From Lachnospiraceae bacterium (lineage in GTDB: Bacteria > Bacillota > Clostridia > Lachnospirales > Lachnospiraceae): a DNA stretch of 64,000 nucleotides. The notes under the pieces were generated by a model. The model was not told where the DNA came from and did no database searches. It saw nothing but the letters and a program-made list of their open reading frames with translations. Every line of letters begins with the position of its first letter. The stretch's first letter is position 1. Of this stretch, positions 34,304 to 44,351 are shown in pieces. Location of the stretch: NCBI GenBank assembly GCA_014804365.1, contig JAAUZX010000066.1, positions 1 through 64,000 of the forward strand, read 5' to 3'. The position numbers and the translations under genes were made by a program.

Positions 34304-35833
34304 ATGCGCTATACTAATCCCATTGTGAAAGGCTTCTATCCCGATCCGAGTCTCTGTGAGGCAGACGGCATATTCTATCTGGCCTGCAGCTCTTTTCAAT
34401 ATTTCCCGGGTGTACCGCTGTTTCAAAGCACCGATCTGGTCAACTGGACACCGATCGGCCATGCCCTGACCAGAAAAAGTCAGGTTATGCTGGAAAAGGT
34501 CAACAGTTCCGGCGGCGTCTTCGCACCTACTCTCCGGTTTCACGAAGGACGCTTTTATATGGTAACCAATAATAATACGACACAGGAAAACTTCTATGTA
34601 TATACGGACGATATCCACGGTGAATGGTCAGACCCGATCACCGTAGATCAGGGCGGTATCGACCCCTCCCTGCTATTCGACGACGGCCACGTATATTTTA
34701 GCAGCAACGGCGCGGATGAACACGGCGTGGGCAGTGTCATTCAATGCGAGATCGACATCTGTACCGGACATAAGCTTACACCCAGTAAGCCGATCTGGCA
34801 GGGTTCCGGCGGCCGTTATCTGGAAAGCCCGCATATGTACCGCATAGGTAGCACGTACTATCTTGTAGCCGCCGAAGGAGGCACGGAGTACGGTCATATG
34901 GTCACCTATGCCGTATCCGACAATGTCTGGGGACCTTTCCGCAATTATCCCCACAATCCCGTACTGACCAACCGTAACAAAGCGCCCGGAATCATACAGG
35001 GCATCGGGCACGGCGATCTGATCCGTACCGCAGACGGCGACTGGTTCCTTCTCACGCTGGGATTCCGTCAGATCCATAAGTGGCAGCCTTATCATCATCT
35101 GGGAAGGGAAGTGTTCCTTACGCCTGTCTTCTTTGACAAGGACGGCTGGTTTCACGCGGGAACAGACGGAACCACAGAACACTCCTATGAGATCTCCGGA
35201 GATTTCCCACAGCTTCACAAAAACCTTTATACCTTTAAAAATACTTCCTGGGATTTAGACTGGATCTACCTGCGCCATCCTCATATGCACAACTACACGT
35301 TGGAAAACAGTCATCTGACGTTGCGCGGCTCTGACATTACTTTAGATGAAGCAGACTCACCCACATTCCTCGGTATCCGACAACGGGATTTTGATATGAC
35401 TGTTTCAGTCAATATCAAATACAAACCCTCTGTCATATCCGACAGCAGTGCCGCTATGACACATAATGAGGCTGGATTAACCCTGTATATGGATGAATTG
35501 CAACACTATGACATATATGTCACAAAATCCGTCTCCGGTTATGAAGCGGTATTAAAGTTAAACATCGGCAACATTAAACATATTCAGACCATCGTACCAC
35601 TGGAAAACGGAACGACTCGGCTGGTCATTGAATCCGATTCTCTGGAATATCATTTTTATCTGGTATCCGGAACGGAAAATCCACAGAAGATCAAGCTTGG
35701 CTCCGCATATACGAAATATTTGTCCAGCGAAGTGGCCGGCGGTTTCACCGGAGTCGTGATCGGGCTCTATGCTGTCGGTGAGTGCACTGCCGTATTCGAT
35801 GACTTTAGCTGCGAATACCATAATCCGGCTTAA
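34304..35833 (+). CDS. Glycoside hydrolase family 43 beta-xylosidase
   Basis: 509 aa, no signal peptide, so intracellular. Five-bladed propeller (about 1-300) with general base Asp14 in FYPDPSL, modulator Asp120 in GGIDPSL and acid Glu174 in LESPHMYRI, spacing as in XynB enzymes (14/127/186). A C-terminal lectin-like sandwich (about 315-507) matches the GH43 C2 domain. It would split xylose or arabinose from imported xylo-oligosaccharides. GGAGGAAAATAAC precedes the ATG. It is a lone plus-strand gene set into a conserved minus-strand ribosomal/ecf neighbourhood; its stop is 1 bp from the truA stop. Confidence 0.92.
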   Translation: MRYTNPIVKGFYPDPSLCEADGIFYLACSSFQYFPGVPLFQSTDLVNWTPIGHALTRKSQVMLEKVNSSGGVFAPTLRFHEGRFYMVTNNNTTQENFYVYTDDIHGEWSDPITVDQGGIDPSLLFDDGHVYFSSNGADEHGVGSVIQCEIDICTGHKLTPSKPIWQGSGGRYLESPHMYRIGSTYYLVAAEGGTEYGHMVTYAVSDNVWGPFRNYPHNPVLTNRNKAPGIIQGIGHGDLIRTADGDWFLLTLGFRQIHKWQPYHHLGREVFLTPVFFDKDGWFHAGTDGTTEHSYEISGDFPQLHKNLYTFKNTSWDLDWIYLRHPHMHNYTLENSHLTLRGSDITLDEADSPTFLGIRQRDFDMTVSVNIKYKPSVISDSSAAMTHNEAGLTLYMDELQHYDIYVTKSVSGYEAVLKLNIGNIKHIQTIVPLENGTTRLVIESDSLEYHFYLVSGTENPQKIKLGSAYTKYLSSEVAGGFTGVVIGLYAVGECTAVFDDFSCEYHNPA

Positions 35834-35834
35834 A

Positions 35835-36653
35835 TCATTCTTCACTTGTAATCCGTCCAAGCTCCGGATACTCGATCCCGATCAGGGTAAGTCCACAGGC
35901 GGGCGCTGTAGGACCCGCCGCCTGCCTGTCTCTTGCTTCCAGAATGAGCTGCACGTCCTGTGGTGCAATATGCCCTCTGCCGACTTCCATCAAAGTTCCC
36001 GCTATGATCCGTACCATATTATAGAGAAAACCATATCCGGTCACACGTATCACAATCTCCCGATCCGCATACCGTTCTGATTGGCCCGTTTCTTCCGCGA
36101 TACGTTCGTTTCCACTGGATTCTGTCCACACTTCCAGAGACTCTATCTGTCTCACGGTAGTTTCCACCTGAGCTCCTACAGTGCAAAAACTCTTGAAATC
36201 ATGTGTTCCCACCAGATATTCTCCCGCTCGGCTCATTAAGTTAACCTCCAGCGGCACATAGGTAAAATGGGTATACAGCCTTTTCACCGGCATGGGAAAA
36301 GGCGCGCAGTAGATTCGATATTCATAAGTCTTACGACTGACGCAGCGGCGCGGGTGAAAGTCCGACGGTACCTCCTCGGATCTGCGGACTCTGATATCCT
36401 CCGGAAGTCTTCTGTTGAGCGCATAAGCTATCTTGTCCGCCGGGATCGGACTATCCGTATCGAAGACAGCGACATTCCCCATGGCATGCACCCCGGAATC
36501 CGTGCGGCTGGCGCCGATCACCTCTATCCGTTCCCCCATAAGATCAGAAAGGCACCTGTTCAAGATGCCTTCGATCGTCTCCCCATTCGGTTGTATCTGC
36601 CACCCACGATAGTTCGTCCCATCATAAGCGACGGTCAGCATAACTCTCTTCAT
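35835..36653 (-). CDS. truA: tRNA pseudouridine(38-40) synthase
   Basis: 272 aa. Isomerises U38-U40 in the tRNA anticodon arm. Catalytic Asp52 in GASRTDSGVHA; conserved YDGTNYRGWQ near the N-terminus, TYEYRIY and GYGFLYNMVRIIAGTL. The ATG at 36653 with GGAG upstream is chosen over a TTG at 36671. It follows ecfT by 28 bp, the standard Firmicutes order ecfA1-ecfA2-ecfT-truA. Confidence 0.96.
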   Translation of the reverse strand: MKRVMLTVAYDGTNYRGWQIQPNGETIEGILNRCLSDLMGERIEVIGASRTDSGVHAMGNVAVFDTDSPIPADKIAYALNRRLPEDIRVRRSEEVPSDFHPRRCVSRKTYEYRIYCAPFPMPVKRLYTHFTYVPLEVNLMSRAGEYLVGTHDFKSFCTVGAQVETTVRQIESLEVWTESSGNERIAEETGQSERYADREIVIRVTGYGFLYNMVRIIAGTLMEVGRGHIAPQDVQLILEARDRQAAGPTAPACGLTLIGIEYPELGRITSEE

Positions 36654-36681
36654 AGTTCTCCACTCGCTCAACTCAAATGCG

Positions 36682-37482
36682 TCACAAATAAATCCGTATC
36701 ACCACACACATCGCAAAGTACGCCGCCAGCACCCCATATGCGATCCGATCCCTGCCTGCATATTTCAGCGGTTTCATCTTCGTTCTGTTCTCCCCGCCCC
36801 GATAACATCTGGCTTCCATCGCCATCGCCAGATCATTCGCCCGGCGGAATGCCGAGATGAACAGTGGTACAAGCAGCGGTACCATGGCTTTCGCTTTTTT
36901 AATCAGATTTCCGCTCTCAAAATCCGCGCCTCTGGCGATCTGCGCTTTCATGATCTTATCAGTCTCTTCCAACAGGATCGGAATAAAACGCAGCGCGATC
37001 GACATCATCATCGCCACCTCATGTACCGGTACCCGAAACACTTTGAGTGGCTTCATCAATTTCTCCATGCCGTCCGTCAGGCTGTTGGGCGTAGTCGTCA
37101 GCGTCATCACCGAGGAACCGATAATCAGGAAAGACAGTCGTACAGCCATCATCACCGCCGTATGCAGCCCTTCTTTCGTGATTTTTAATTTCCACACTGA
37201 CCATAGAACCTCTCCCGGTGTCAGGAACAGATTGAAGACGACCGTTATCAGCAAAATGAAAATAATAGCCTTCATGCCTTTAACCATATATCGAAAAGGC
37301 ACATTGGACAGTTTAATCATCACCACCAGAAAAACGGCAGCCAATACATACCCTACCCAGTTCTTGACCACAAAAAGCGATATAATAAAACAAATAGTCG
37401 CTATCAGTTTCACTCTCGGGTCCAATTTATGTATGACGGAGTCCGTCTGATAATACTGGCCCAGTGTAATGTCTCGTAACAT
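36682..37482 (-). CDS. ecfT: Energy-coupling factor transporter transmembrane protein EcfT
   Basis: 266 aa with about six helices and the two Ala-Arg-Gly-type coupling motifs; ARGADFE is seen (about 183) and a second basic MEARCYRGG (about 227). These helices transmit ATPase movement to vitamin-binding S-components in group II ECF transporters. It begins 12 bp after ecfA2. No S-component is encoded here, as is usual for a shared module. Confidence 0.94.
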   Translation of the reverse strand: MLRDITLGQYYQTDSVIHKLDPRVKLIATICFIISLFVVKNWVGYVLAAVFLVVMIKLSNVPFRYMVKGMKAIIFILLITVVFNLFLTPGEVLWSVWKLKITKEGLHTAVMMAVRLSFLIIGSSVMTLTTTPNSLTDGMEKLMKPLKVFRVPVHEVAMMMSIALRFIPILLEETDKIMKAQIARGADFESGNLIKKAKAMVPLLVPLFISAFRRANDLAMAMEARCYRGGENRTKMKPLKYAGRDRIAYGVLAAYFAMCVVIRIYL

Positions 37483-37494
37483 AACCTATTCCTT

Positions 37495-38340
37495 TCAAAA
37501 AAATATTCGCAGTATCTCCTGCGCCGCTTCCTCTATCGTCGTGGCGTCGATCGCAACCGGCATCCCGCTCTTATGAAGCGCCTGCATGATATACGTCACC
37601 TGCGGCGCCGCAAGCCCCACTTCCTCCAATTCGCGATAGTGCTTAAACACTTCCTTCGGCACATCGTCATACAGCACGCTGCCCTGATTCATCACGATAA
37701 TACGATCCACATACTTGGCCACGTCTTCCATGCTGTGAGATACCAGAATAACCGTGATGCCAGTTTCCTCTTTCAGCTTGGCAACCTGATCGAGAATCTC
37801 GTCTCTTCCCTTCGGGTCCAGTCCCGCTGTCGGCTCATCCAGTATGAGCACATCCGGTTTCATGGCAAGCACACCGGCAATCGCCACTCTGCGCTTCTGT
37901 CCACCCGACAGATCAAACGGCGACTGGTAGAAATATTCGTCCTCCAACCCTACCTGCTTAAGCGCTGCATAGGCTCGAAGCTCCGCCTCTTTCTGCGTCA
38001 GCCCCAGATTCTTCGGTCCGAAACAAACATCTTTGAAAACATCAATCTCAAACAGCTGGTGCTCCGGATACTGAAACACCAGTCCGACTTTGCTCCGCAG
38101 CTTCTTCTTATCATACCCTTCCGCATGGATATCCTCGCCGTTAAAATATATACTGCCGCCGGTAGGTTTGATCAGCCCATTCAAATGCTGCACAAGCGTA
38201 GACTTTCCGGAACCTGTATGTCCGATCAGTCCGATGAACTGACCGTCCGGAATCACCAGATTCACATCATTCAGTGCATGCACCGCGAGCGTCGTGTCCT
38301 CACCGTATACATAATCTACATGATCTAATATAATCGACAT
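37495..38340 (-). CDS. ecfA2: Energy-coupling factor transporter ATPase EcfA2
   Basis: 281 aa. Walker A GHTGSGKST, Q-loop GLVFQYPEHQLF, signature DLSGGQKRR, Walker B VLILDEPTAGLD, H-loop VSHSM. The FQYPEHQLF Q-loop distinguishes it from EcfA1 (FQNPDNQ). It heterodimerises with EcfA1 under EcfT. Gap of 61 bp from ecfA1. Confidence 0.94.
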   Translation of the reverse strand: MSIILDHVDYVYGEDTTLAVHALNDVNLVIPDGQFIGLIGHTGSGKSTLVQHLNGLIKPTGGSIYFNGEDIHAEGYDKKKLRSKVGLVFQYPEHQLFEIDVFKDVCFGPKNLGLTQKEAELRAYAALKQVGLEDEYFYQSPFDLSGGQKRRVAIAGVLAMKPDVLILDEPTAGLDPKGRDEILDQVAKLKEETGITVILVSHSMEDVAKYVDRIIVMNQGSVLYDDVPKEVFKHYRELEEVGLAAPQVTYIMQALHKSGMPVAIDATTIEEAAQEILRIFF

Positions 38341-38401
38341 CTTGTTTAGTCCTCATTCCCGTATATGATCGTGTACTTTTGACATCTTATATGATCGGTT
38401 T

Positions 38402-39262
38402 TTATTTCATATGATATTTTTGCAACAAGTGCTGTGTCAGTTCCTCCACCGTCAGGATTCCATCCGGCAGTTCTACTCCCTTTCGTTGCAATTCATAGGC
38501 AAGCAGTGTCACCTGCGGCACATCCAGACGCAGTTCCTTGAGTCTTTCCACCTGTGAAAAGATCTCCCGCGGTGTTCCCTCCATTGCGACCTTGCCCTTA
38601 TCCATGACGAAAACTTTATCCGCGTGAATGATTTCTTCCATATAATGGGTGATCAGCACCACTGTGATCCCTTCCACATCATTTAATCCCCTGACGGCGC
38701 GAACTACCTCCTTGCGTCCGTTAGGATCAAGCATCGCCGTCGGCTCATCAAGAATAATGCATTTGGGATGCATTGCAATTACACCTGCTATCGAAACTCT
38801 CTGTTTCTGTCCTCCGGATAGCTTATTCGGTGAGAATTTGCGGTATGCGTACATCCCCACTGCCTTCAGGCTCTCTTCTACGCGCGCCCAGATCTCTTCC
38901 GTAGGCACACCCATATTCTCCGGTCCGAATCCCACATCCTCTTCGACCACCTGTCCGATGATCTGATTATCGGGATTCTGGAAAACCATACCCGCTTCCT
39001 GACGGATATTCCACAGATCTTTCTCGTCCCGCGTATCCATGCCGTCCACCCACACTGCTCCTTCGGTGGGATACAGGATCGCGTTGATATGCTTGGCCAG
39101 CGTGGACTTGCCTGAACCGTTATGCCCCAGAATCGCAACGAAATCGCCCTGCTTCACATCCAGATCGACCTCGTCCACCGCGCGGGTGATTCCCTCCACG
39201 TTGCCTTCTTCGTCACGCCTTATATATTCAAATACCAGTTTATCTGTCTTAATGATTCCCAT
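38402..39262 (-). CDS. ecfA1: Energy-coupling factor transporter ATPase EcfA1
   Basis: 286 aa. Walker [11 protein letters not shown]-loop [10 protein letters not shown], signature KLSGGQKQR, Walker [14 protein letters not shown]-loop ITHYM. The first module gene; a promoter (TTAAAG-16-TACAAT) lies at 39281-39308. In most Firmicutes this gene follows rplQ directly; here an M15 peptidase and a chemoreceptor separate them by 3.4 kb. Confidence 0.94.
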   Translation of the reverse strand: MGIIKTDKLVFEYIRRDEEGNVEGITRAVDEVDLDVKQGDFVAILGHNGSGKSTLAKHINAILYPTEGAVWVDGMDTRDEKDLWNIRQEAGMVFQNPDNQIIGQVVEEDVGFGPENMGVPTEEIWARVEESLKAVGMYAYRKFSPNKLSGGQKQRVSIAGVIAMHPKCIILDEPTAMLDPNGRKEVVRAVRGLNDVEGITVVLITHYMEEIIHADKVFVMDKGKVAMEGTPREIFSQVERLKELRLDVPQVTLLAYELQRKGVELPDGILTVEELTQHLLQKYHMK

Positions 39263-39280
39263 CTACGATATATAACTCCT

Positions 39281-39308
39281 ATTGTAAATTCATGTGTATA
39301 CACTTTAA
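39281..39308 (-). promoter_or_regulatory. Likely promoter of ecfA1-ecfA2-ecfT-truA
   Basis: TTAAAG (39308-39303), 16-bp spacer, TACAAT (39286-39281) on the minus strand. Confidence 0.5.
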
Positions 39309-39317
39309 CACTGTAAC

Positions 39318-39350
39318 GTAACTATTCAGAACCCTGTTCTTCACAGTTAT
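39318..39350. repeat. Dispersed palindromic repeat, short copy
   Basis: GTAACTATTCAGAA-CC-CTGTTCTTCACAGTTAT: the same ends as the element at 26036, with a shortened middle (TTCAGAA and TGTTCTTCAC are shared words). Confidence 0.6.
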
Positions 39351-39485
39351 GCCGTACCAATTCAGTCTGTGATAACTTATTCAATTCATCGCTTATTATA
39401 CTAACTAATCCCCCAAAACACAAGGTTTTATGATATACTTTTAGAGGTTCGCGGAATTTAGCTTGAGAAAGGAGATATGACATAT

Positions 39486-40538
39486 ATGTCACAAAATACA
39501 TCATCTAATAAAAAGCCCGGCACTCTGAAAGAATTATTGCATCTTGCCGCCGGACCTTTCCTTTTTATCGTGCTGCTGATTATGGTATGTGCATTCCTTA
39601 CCCATCTTCTGCTCGGTTCGGAAACGCTGGAGGAATACGCCAAAGCAAATCCCGAGATCGCATACGGTACTGCACCGGAGGATCAAGAGGCTGGCAGTGC
39701 CGAAGCTAACACAGAGCAAGCAGAATCCGAGAGCACTGATTCTGAGCCTGCTGTTACGAATAGCGGCACTGATACCCCTATCAATATGTCCAACCGCTCC
39801 GATCCCGAAACTTCAGACGAGCCTCCCGCATACAATACTTCTAAAGACACGATCCCTGACGGAAACGAAAGCACTACCTCGGATTCCGCAGCAGACCGTA
39901 AGGAGCCGGACAATATGGCAGCTAATACGGAGCGAACTACTTATCAAACAGGATTCTATTATGAACCCCTGAGTGACAGTATCAAGGATAAGATAACGGG
40001 AATCTCCTATCCCGAAAGCGGCTGTACCATAGCTTATGAGGACTTAAATTATGTTGGGCTGCTCTACATTGATTTTAACGGCGAAGAGCAAACCGGTGAA
40101 CTGATCTGTAATAAAGCGATCGCACAGGATATGGTGGAAATATTCTACGAACTGTATCAGAATGACTATCGAATCGAGCGAATCCGCCTTATAGATGAAT
40201 ATGACGGCGATGACACACTCTCCATGATGGACAATAATACTTCCTGTTTTAACTACCGGGTGGTGGACGGCACTACGAATCTGTCAAAGCATGCACTCGG
40301 CTGTGCCATCGACATTAACCCATTCTACAACCCCTACGTCGTATTCAATAAGGATGGCACCGGCGAAACCTATATTTCCCCCAAGGGCAGCGAAGTGTAC
40401 ACGGATCGCTCTCTGGACTTCCCTTATAAGATTGATGAAAACGATCTGTGCTACAAGCTGTTCACGGAACATGGATTCACATGGGGCGGTAATTGGAACT
40501 CCTGTAAGGACTACCAACATTTCCAAATCGTACTGTAA
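39486..40538 (+). CDS. M15 family D,D/L,D-carboxypeptidase, membrane anchored
   Basis: About 350 aa. One N-terminal membrane helix (about 21-40), a Ser/Glu/Asn-rich acidic linker (about 55-145), then an M15 (VanY-like) domain with zinc motifs SKHALGCAIDINP (HxxxxxxD) and YQHFQ (second His). It should trim peptidoglycan stem peptides outside the cell. Two starts are possible: ATG 39477 lies only 2 nt after AAAGGAG, ATG 39486 about 11 nt after; I use the latter. It lies on the plus strand between ecfA1 and the chemoreceptor. Confidence 0.88.
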   Translation: MSQNTSSNKKPGTLKELLHLAAGPFLFIVLLIMVCAFLTHLLLGSETLEEYAKANPEIAYGTAPEDQEAGSAEANTEQAESESTDSEPAVTNSGTDTPINMSNRSDPETSDEPPAYNTSKDTIPDGNESTTSDSAADRKEPDNMAANTERTTYQTGFYYEPLSDSIKDKITGISYPESGCTIAYEDLNYVGLLYIDFNGEEQTGELICNKAIAQDMVEIFYELYQNDYRIERIRLIDEYDGDDTLSMMDNNTSCFNYRVVDGTTNLSKHALGCAIDINPFYNPYVVFNKDGTGETYISPKGSEVYTDRSLDFPYKIDENDLCYKLFTEHGFTWGGNWNSCKDYQHFQIVL

Positions 40539-40570
40539 CAAATCGAGCTACGCTCGATTGCGAGATTTGT
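40538..40570. repeat. Palindrome directly behind M15 peptidase stop
   Basis: ACAAATC (40538-40544) pairs with GATTTGT (40564-40570) and AATCGAGC (40541-40548) with GCTCGATT (40552-40559); the two alternatives share bases. The first arm overlaps the TAA stop. This again is a palindrome abutting a stop codon. Confidence 0.65.
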
Positions 40571-40620
40571 TCGCTTACGCTTCACAAACTCGTGGCAATC
40601 CGAGCAATTTCCTATAGAAT

Positions 40621-40653
40621 AAAAACCCCCGAGTATATTCCCGGGGGTTTTTT
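40621..40653. terminator. Bidirectional terminator
   Basis: AAAAACCCCCG...CGGGGGTTTTTT stem with A-run and T-run on both sides, between the convergent M15 peptidase (+) and chemoreceptor (-) genes. Confidence 0.9.
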
Positions 40654-40696
40654 ATTCCTGATATTTTTTAAGGCTGACCGCTTCCAGTCATATATC

Positions 40697-42397
40697 TTAC
40701 ATCTCAAACATTGACATGCTGTCATCCATTCTGTTGGAAATGCCCTTAAGTTCTGCAGCATTGCCGGCAATCTCTGTAATAATACCGCTGATCTCTGTAA
40801 CAGATGCCGATGTCTCCTGTGTACTTGCTGCATTCTCCTGTGCAATCGCTGACAGGTTCTGTACCGTATCTACTACGCCGCTTCGTACATCATTGACTTT
40901 ATTCGTCTTCTCTGTCACATCACCGATCATAATCAATGACTCGTCTACATCACTCAGAAGCTGTGTTACCTGCGTGCCTGTGTTAGTAACATTCTCATTC
41001 TGCAGCTCCATAATCTCTTTTACTTCATTCATGGTAGCAACTGCCTTGTCAGAATCCTCAATCAGGGAAAGGATAATTCCTTCAATCTGTCTTGCAGACT
41101 CATTAGACTGCTCAGCCAATTTCTGAATCTGTGCAGCAACGACTGCAAATCCTCTACCCTGTTCACCTGCACGTGCTGCCTCAATAGACGCATTCAGTGA
41201 AAGGAGATTGGTCTCTTCCGCAATATTGGTAATCAAAGCGGTTGCCTCTTTAATCTTCTGAGCCGACTCATTCGTTACATTGGTCTGCTCATAAATGATA
41301 TTGATAGCTGCACTGGTCTTCTCATTGGTACTCTGCAATTCACGAAGCGCTCCAATAGCAACCTCACCGCGTTCTTTGATCGAATTAGCTCTCTCATTCA
41401 GATTTGCCAGTTCACTTGCAGTCTCCTCGATCATATTACCCATCAGAATAATAGACTCTGTAGCATCCTGTGTCTCCTCAGCTTGGCTTCCTGCACCGAT
41501 CGCAATCTCATTAACAGCCTTCTCCATCTGTTCTACATGCTCTGTGGTAACATCGGTCTTCTCACGAAGTTTATCGGATGCATCCAACAAGATGGCACTA
41601 TCCTCTTTGATCGTAGCGATGATACCCGAAAGATTCTCTTTCATCTTATCGATTGCCCGACAAATATCGCCGATCTCATCTTTCTCCTCCAAAACCTTAT
41701 CTTCTATATGAATATTCAGCTTTCCTTCCGAGAGCTGTGACAAAGCCGTTACACCACCCGACAGATGCTTAACCATCTTATTAACTGTGAAGAAAATAAG
41801 AATCGCACAGATAACACCGACAATGACAACAAGCGCTACGATCAATACGATAATTCTTCTGATCTGTGCCTTTGCTTCCGCCTGCGGCATTCCCGCAAAT
41901 ACCATACCGATTACTTCATTTGTCCCGAAATCAAATAACGGTACGTAATATCCGAAATAGTCTGCATCATTCACAACAGCATCTGTGGCAAAGAATTCTT
42001 CACCTTTACCCAATACAGTCTCGATCGCTCTGGGGCCTGCCTGTGTACCGATAATACGTTGTCCGTTATCATCAATTATAGAAGACATATATCTTGTGTC
42101 GCCGTAAAAGATCGTAACGTCAATATCTGTACCTTCCTTAATTTCATCTACCAGATCCGGTGTCTGGGAAATGTTGAGATCACCTTTAACCAGTTCATTA
42201 TTCTCATTCAGCCTGTATGGCTCATTATTCATTTTCCTTAAGGTGGTTCGAACAGCTATCGCCGTCGCCTGCAAACCTTCCTCCGTGTTCTCTGTCAACA
42301 CGTTCGTGATCTGCTTGTCACCGAAAACAATAATCACAATACCAAGAAGTAACAACGGTAAAATTGCAATCATAAGTATCTTCTGCTTCAATCTCAT
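40697..42397 (-). CDS. Methyl-accepting chemotaxis protein
   Basis: 566 aa. Membrane helix 1 (about 7-28), extracellular single Cache-type sensor (about 30-180, with [22 protein letters not shown] split by turns), helix 2 (about 188-210), HAMP (about 211-265), and a cytoplasmic signalling coiled coil with the conserved hairpin tip [24 protein letters not shown] in parts around residue 385. The ATG at 42397 has GGAGG upstream; a longer frame to 42433 lacks one. A TATAAT at 42440-42445 (minus strand) may be its -10. Implies a motile or chemotactic host; ligand unknown. Confidence 0.94.
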   Translation of the reverse strand: MRLKQKILMIAILPLLLLGIVIIVFGDKQITNVLTENTEEGLQATAIAVRTTLRKMNNEPYRLNENNELVKGDLNISQTPDLVDEIKEGTDIDVTIFYGDTRYMSSIIDDNGQRIIGTQAGPRAIETVLGKGEEFFATDAVVNDADYFGYYVPLFDFGTNEVIGMVFAGMPQAEAKAQIRRIIVLIVALVVIVGVICAILIFFTVNKMVKHLSGGVTALSQLSEGKLNIHIEDKVLEEKDEIGDICRAIDKMKENLSGIIATIKEDSAILLDASDKLREKTDVTTEHVEQMEKAVNEIAIGAGSQAEETQDATESIILMGNMIEETASELANLNERANSIKERGEVAIGALRELQSTNEKTSAAINIIYEQTNVTNESAQKIKEATALITNIAEETNLLSLNASIEAARAGEQGRGFAVVAAQIQKLAEQSNESARQIEGIILSLIEDSDKAVATMNEVKEIMELQNENVTNTGTQVTQLLSDVDESLIMIGDVTEKTNKVNDVRSGVVDTVQNLSAIAQENAASTQETSASVTEISGIITEIAGNAAELKGISNRMDDSMSMFEM

Positions 42398-42610
42398 CGT
42401 AATATTCCTCCAATACACTATATTTTTACACACAGCACTATTATAACATATTTGTAAATAAATTCTACAAGAAAATTATAATTTTTGTATTTTTTGCGTT
42501 TTTTCACTAAATTCTACCAATTAGATCGATTTACATATATAATTATATCCATTTTCCAAAAACATGACGACATATCCTTTTTCCCTCACAGAACATGTCT
42601 TTCTGCAAAA

Positions 42611-42640
42611 AAATACCCCGCACATCTGTACAGGGTATTT
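42611..42640 (-). terminator. Terminator of ribosomal superoperon
   Basis: AAATACCC / GGGTATTT stem; on the minus strand followed by T7. It lies 17 bp after the rplQ stop and ends the rpsJ-rplQ transcript. Confidence 0.88.
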
Positions 42641-42656
42641 GCTCACATCATATATA

Positions 42657-43193
42657 TTACACAAGCTCAAGAACTACTTCCATCGCCGCATCTCCCTTAC
42701 GGGGACCGATCTTGATGATTCTTGTGTATCCGCCGTTACGGCTCGCATACTTAGCGCCGTATTCATCGAAAAGCTTTGCAACCAGATCAACTTCCTTGGT
42801 GCCTTTCTTTCTGCCTGCAGGTGTGGAAGGCACTTCCTTTACGGGATATAACACCTTTAACATCTGTCTTCTGGCATGCAGTCTTGAAGGCATATCTTTC
42901 TTAATCTCCTTCTCAACCGTATCGAAAACGGTAACTTTCTTGCCGTCCACTACTTCCTTAACTCTCTTGCCGTCCTTATCCTTACGGGGTACCTTCGCCG
43001 TAACCTTAACGGTCTCGAAATTGTCCTTTTCCTTTACGGCTAAAGCAATCAGACCTTCCGCAATCTTACGCACTTCCTTCGCTCTTGCCTCAGTCGTAAT
43101 GATCTTGCCGTTGTACAGCAGAGCCGTTACCTGACTTCTCAGTAATGCTTTTCTCTGATCAGACGTTCTGCCGAGTTTTCTGTATTTTGCCAT
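42657..43193 (-). CDS. rplQ: 50S ribosomal protein L17, long form
   Basis: 178 aa against about 127 in E. coli. The N-terminal part (MAKYRKLGRTSDQRKALLRS, split as needed) and C-terminal part (GYTRIIKIGPRKGDAA) are standard; the extra roughly 50 residues lie in the middle (about 68-115), rich in K, V and D. Lachnospiraceae L17 proteins are known to be long. The ATG at 43193 follows AAAGGA; 156 bp with small inverted repeats separate it from rpoA. Confidence 0.96.
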   Translation of the reverse strand: MAKYRKLGRTSDQRKALLRSQVTALLYNGKIITTEARAKEVRKIAEGLIALAVKEKDNFETVKVTAKVPRKDKDGKRVKEVVDGKKVTVFDTVEKEIKKDMPSRLHARRQMLKVLYPVKEVPSTPAGRKKGTKEVDLVAKLFDEYGAKYASRNGGYTRIIKIGPRKGDAAMEVVLELV

Positions 43194-43349
43194 AATAAAT
43201 TCCTTTCTCACTGGGGAGTTCTCTCCCACAACATGGTGTACATCCGGCCACGCGCTTCGGACTTACTTACCGAATGTGTTAACAGTTCCATTCATGAGCA
43301 GGCGCACGGGTGCTCTTCGGGCTTATCCTGCACGCCATTCATATATAGA

Positions 43350-44309
43350 TCAGGCCTCGTCGCTTGGATTCAGCTGTAAGCCTAATTCTTTTAATTTTGC
43401 CAATACTTCCTCCAGAGACTTGCGTCCTAAATTGCGGACTTTCATCATATCCTCGGAAGTCTTGTTGGTCAGTTCCTCCACGGTATTGATGCCGGCTCTC
43501 TTTAAGCAGTTGTAAGAGCGTACAGACAGCTCAAGCTCGTCTATGCTCATCTCCAATACTTTCTCTTTCTCATCGTCTTCCTTCTCTACCATAACCTCTG
43601 CGGTCTTGGCATTCTCGGACAGATCAATGAAAAGGCTTAAATGCTCGCTCAGTACCTTAGCAGCCAGACTGACTGCCTCATCGGGAACCAACGTCCCGTT
43701 CGTGTATACGTCCAGTGTCAGTTTATCAAAATCAGTTATCTGACCTACACGTGTATTCTCTACGGTCACATTGACTCTCTCAACAGGTGTATAGATAGAA
43801 TCTATCGCGATCACGCCGATCGGAAGATCTTCCGCCTTATTACGGTCAGAACTTACATAACCTCTGCCCCTTGTGATCGTCAATTCCATGTACAGTTTCG
43901 TATCTTTGCCGCTTAATGTGGCAATCACCTGATCAGGATTTAAAATCTCGATATCCTGATCCACCTGAATATCGGACGCTCTGACAATGCCCTCGCCTTC
44001 ATATTCGATGTATGCGGTCTTAGGTTCATTGGTATCGCTGCTATTCTTGATCGCAAGGCTCTTGATGTTCATAATAATCTCCGTAACATCTTCCTTTACG
44101 CCGGGAATAGAGCTGAATTCATGTAAAACACCTTCGATTTTAACCTGGCTGACTGCTGCGCCCGGCAAAGAAGAAAGCATAATTCTTCTAAGAGAATTAC
44201 CAAGGGTAATACCGTAACCTCTTTCCAAAGGCTCTACAACAAATCTACCATACTTCTTATCTTCAGAGATTTCTGCAACCTCAATATTAGGTCTCTCAAA
44301 ATCAAACAC
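43350..44309 (-). CDS. rpoA: RNA polymerase subunit alpha
   Basis: 319 aa. N-terminal dimerisation domain with [19 protein letters not shown], and C-terminal domain (about 245-310) with [22 protein letters not shown] for UP-element binding. The GTG at 44309 is chosen because AAAGGAGGG lies 7 nt upstream and the protein then starts at [10 protein letters not shown]; the ATG at 44333 is upstream of that ribosome binding site. Confidence 0.96.
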   Translation of the reverse strand: MFDFERPNIEVAEISEDKKYGRFVVEPLERGYGITLGNSLRRIMLSSLPGAAVSQVKIEGVLHEFSSIPGVKEDVTEIIMNIKSLAIKNSSDTNEPKTAYIEYEGEGIVRASDIQVDQDIEILNPDQVIATLSGKDTKLYMELTITRGRGYVSSDRNKAEDLPIGVIAIDSIYTPVERVNVTVENTRVGQITDFDKLTLDVYTNGTLVPDEAVSLAAKVLSEHLSLFIDLSENAKTAEVMVEKEDDEKEKVLEMSIDELELSVRSYNCLKRAGINTVEELTNKTSEDMMKVRNLGRKSLEEVLAKLKELGLQLNPSDEA

Positions 44310-44351
44310 GCAAATACCCTCCTTTGCGAACATGTTGGAAAACCACTGCTA

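Noticed and set aside
42440-42445. Flagellar sigma-28 promoter for the chemoreceptor
   Set aside because: Only a TATAAT -10 is seen; no TAAA-N15-GCCGATAA pattern, and no -35 at proper spacing.
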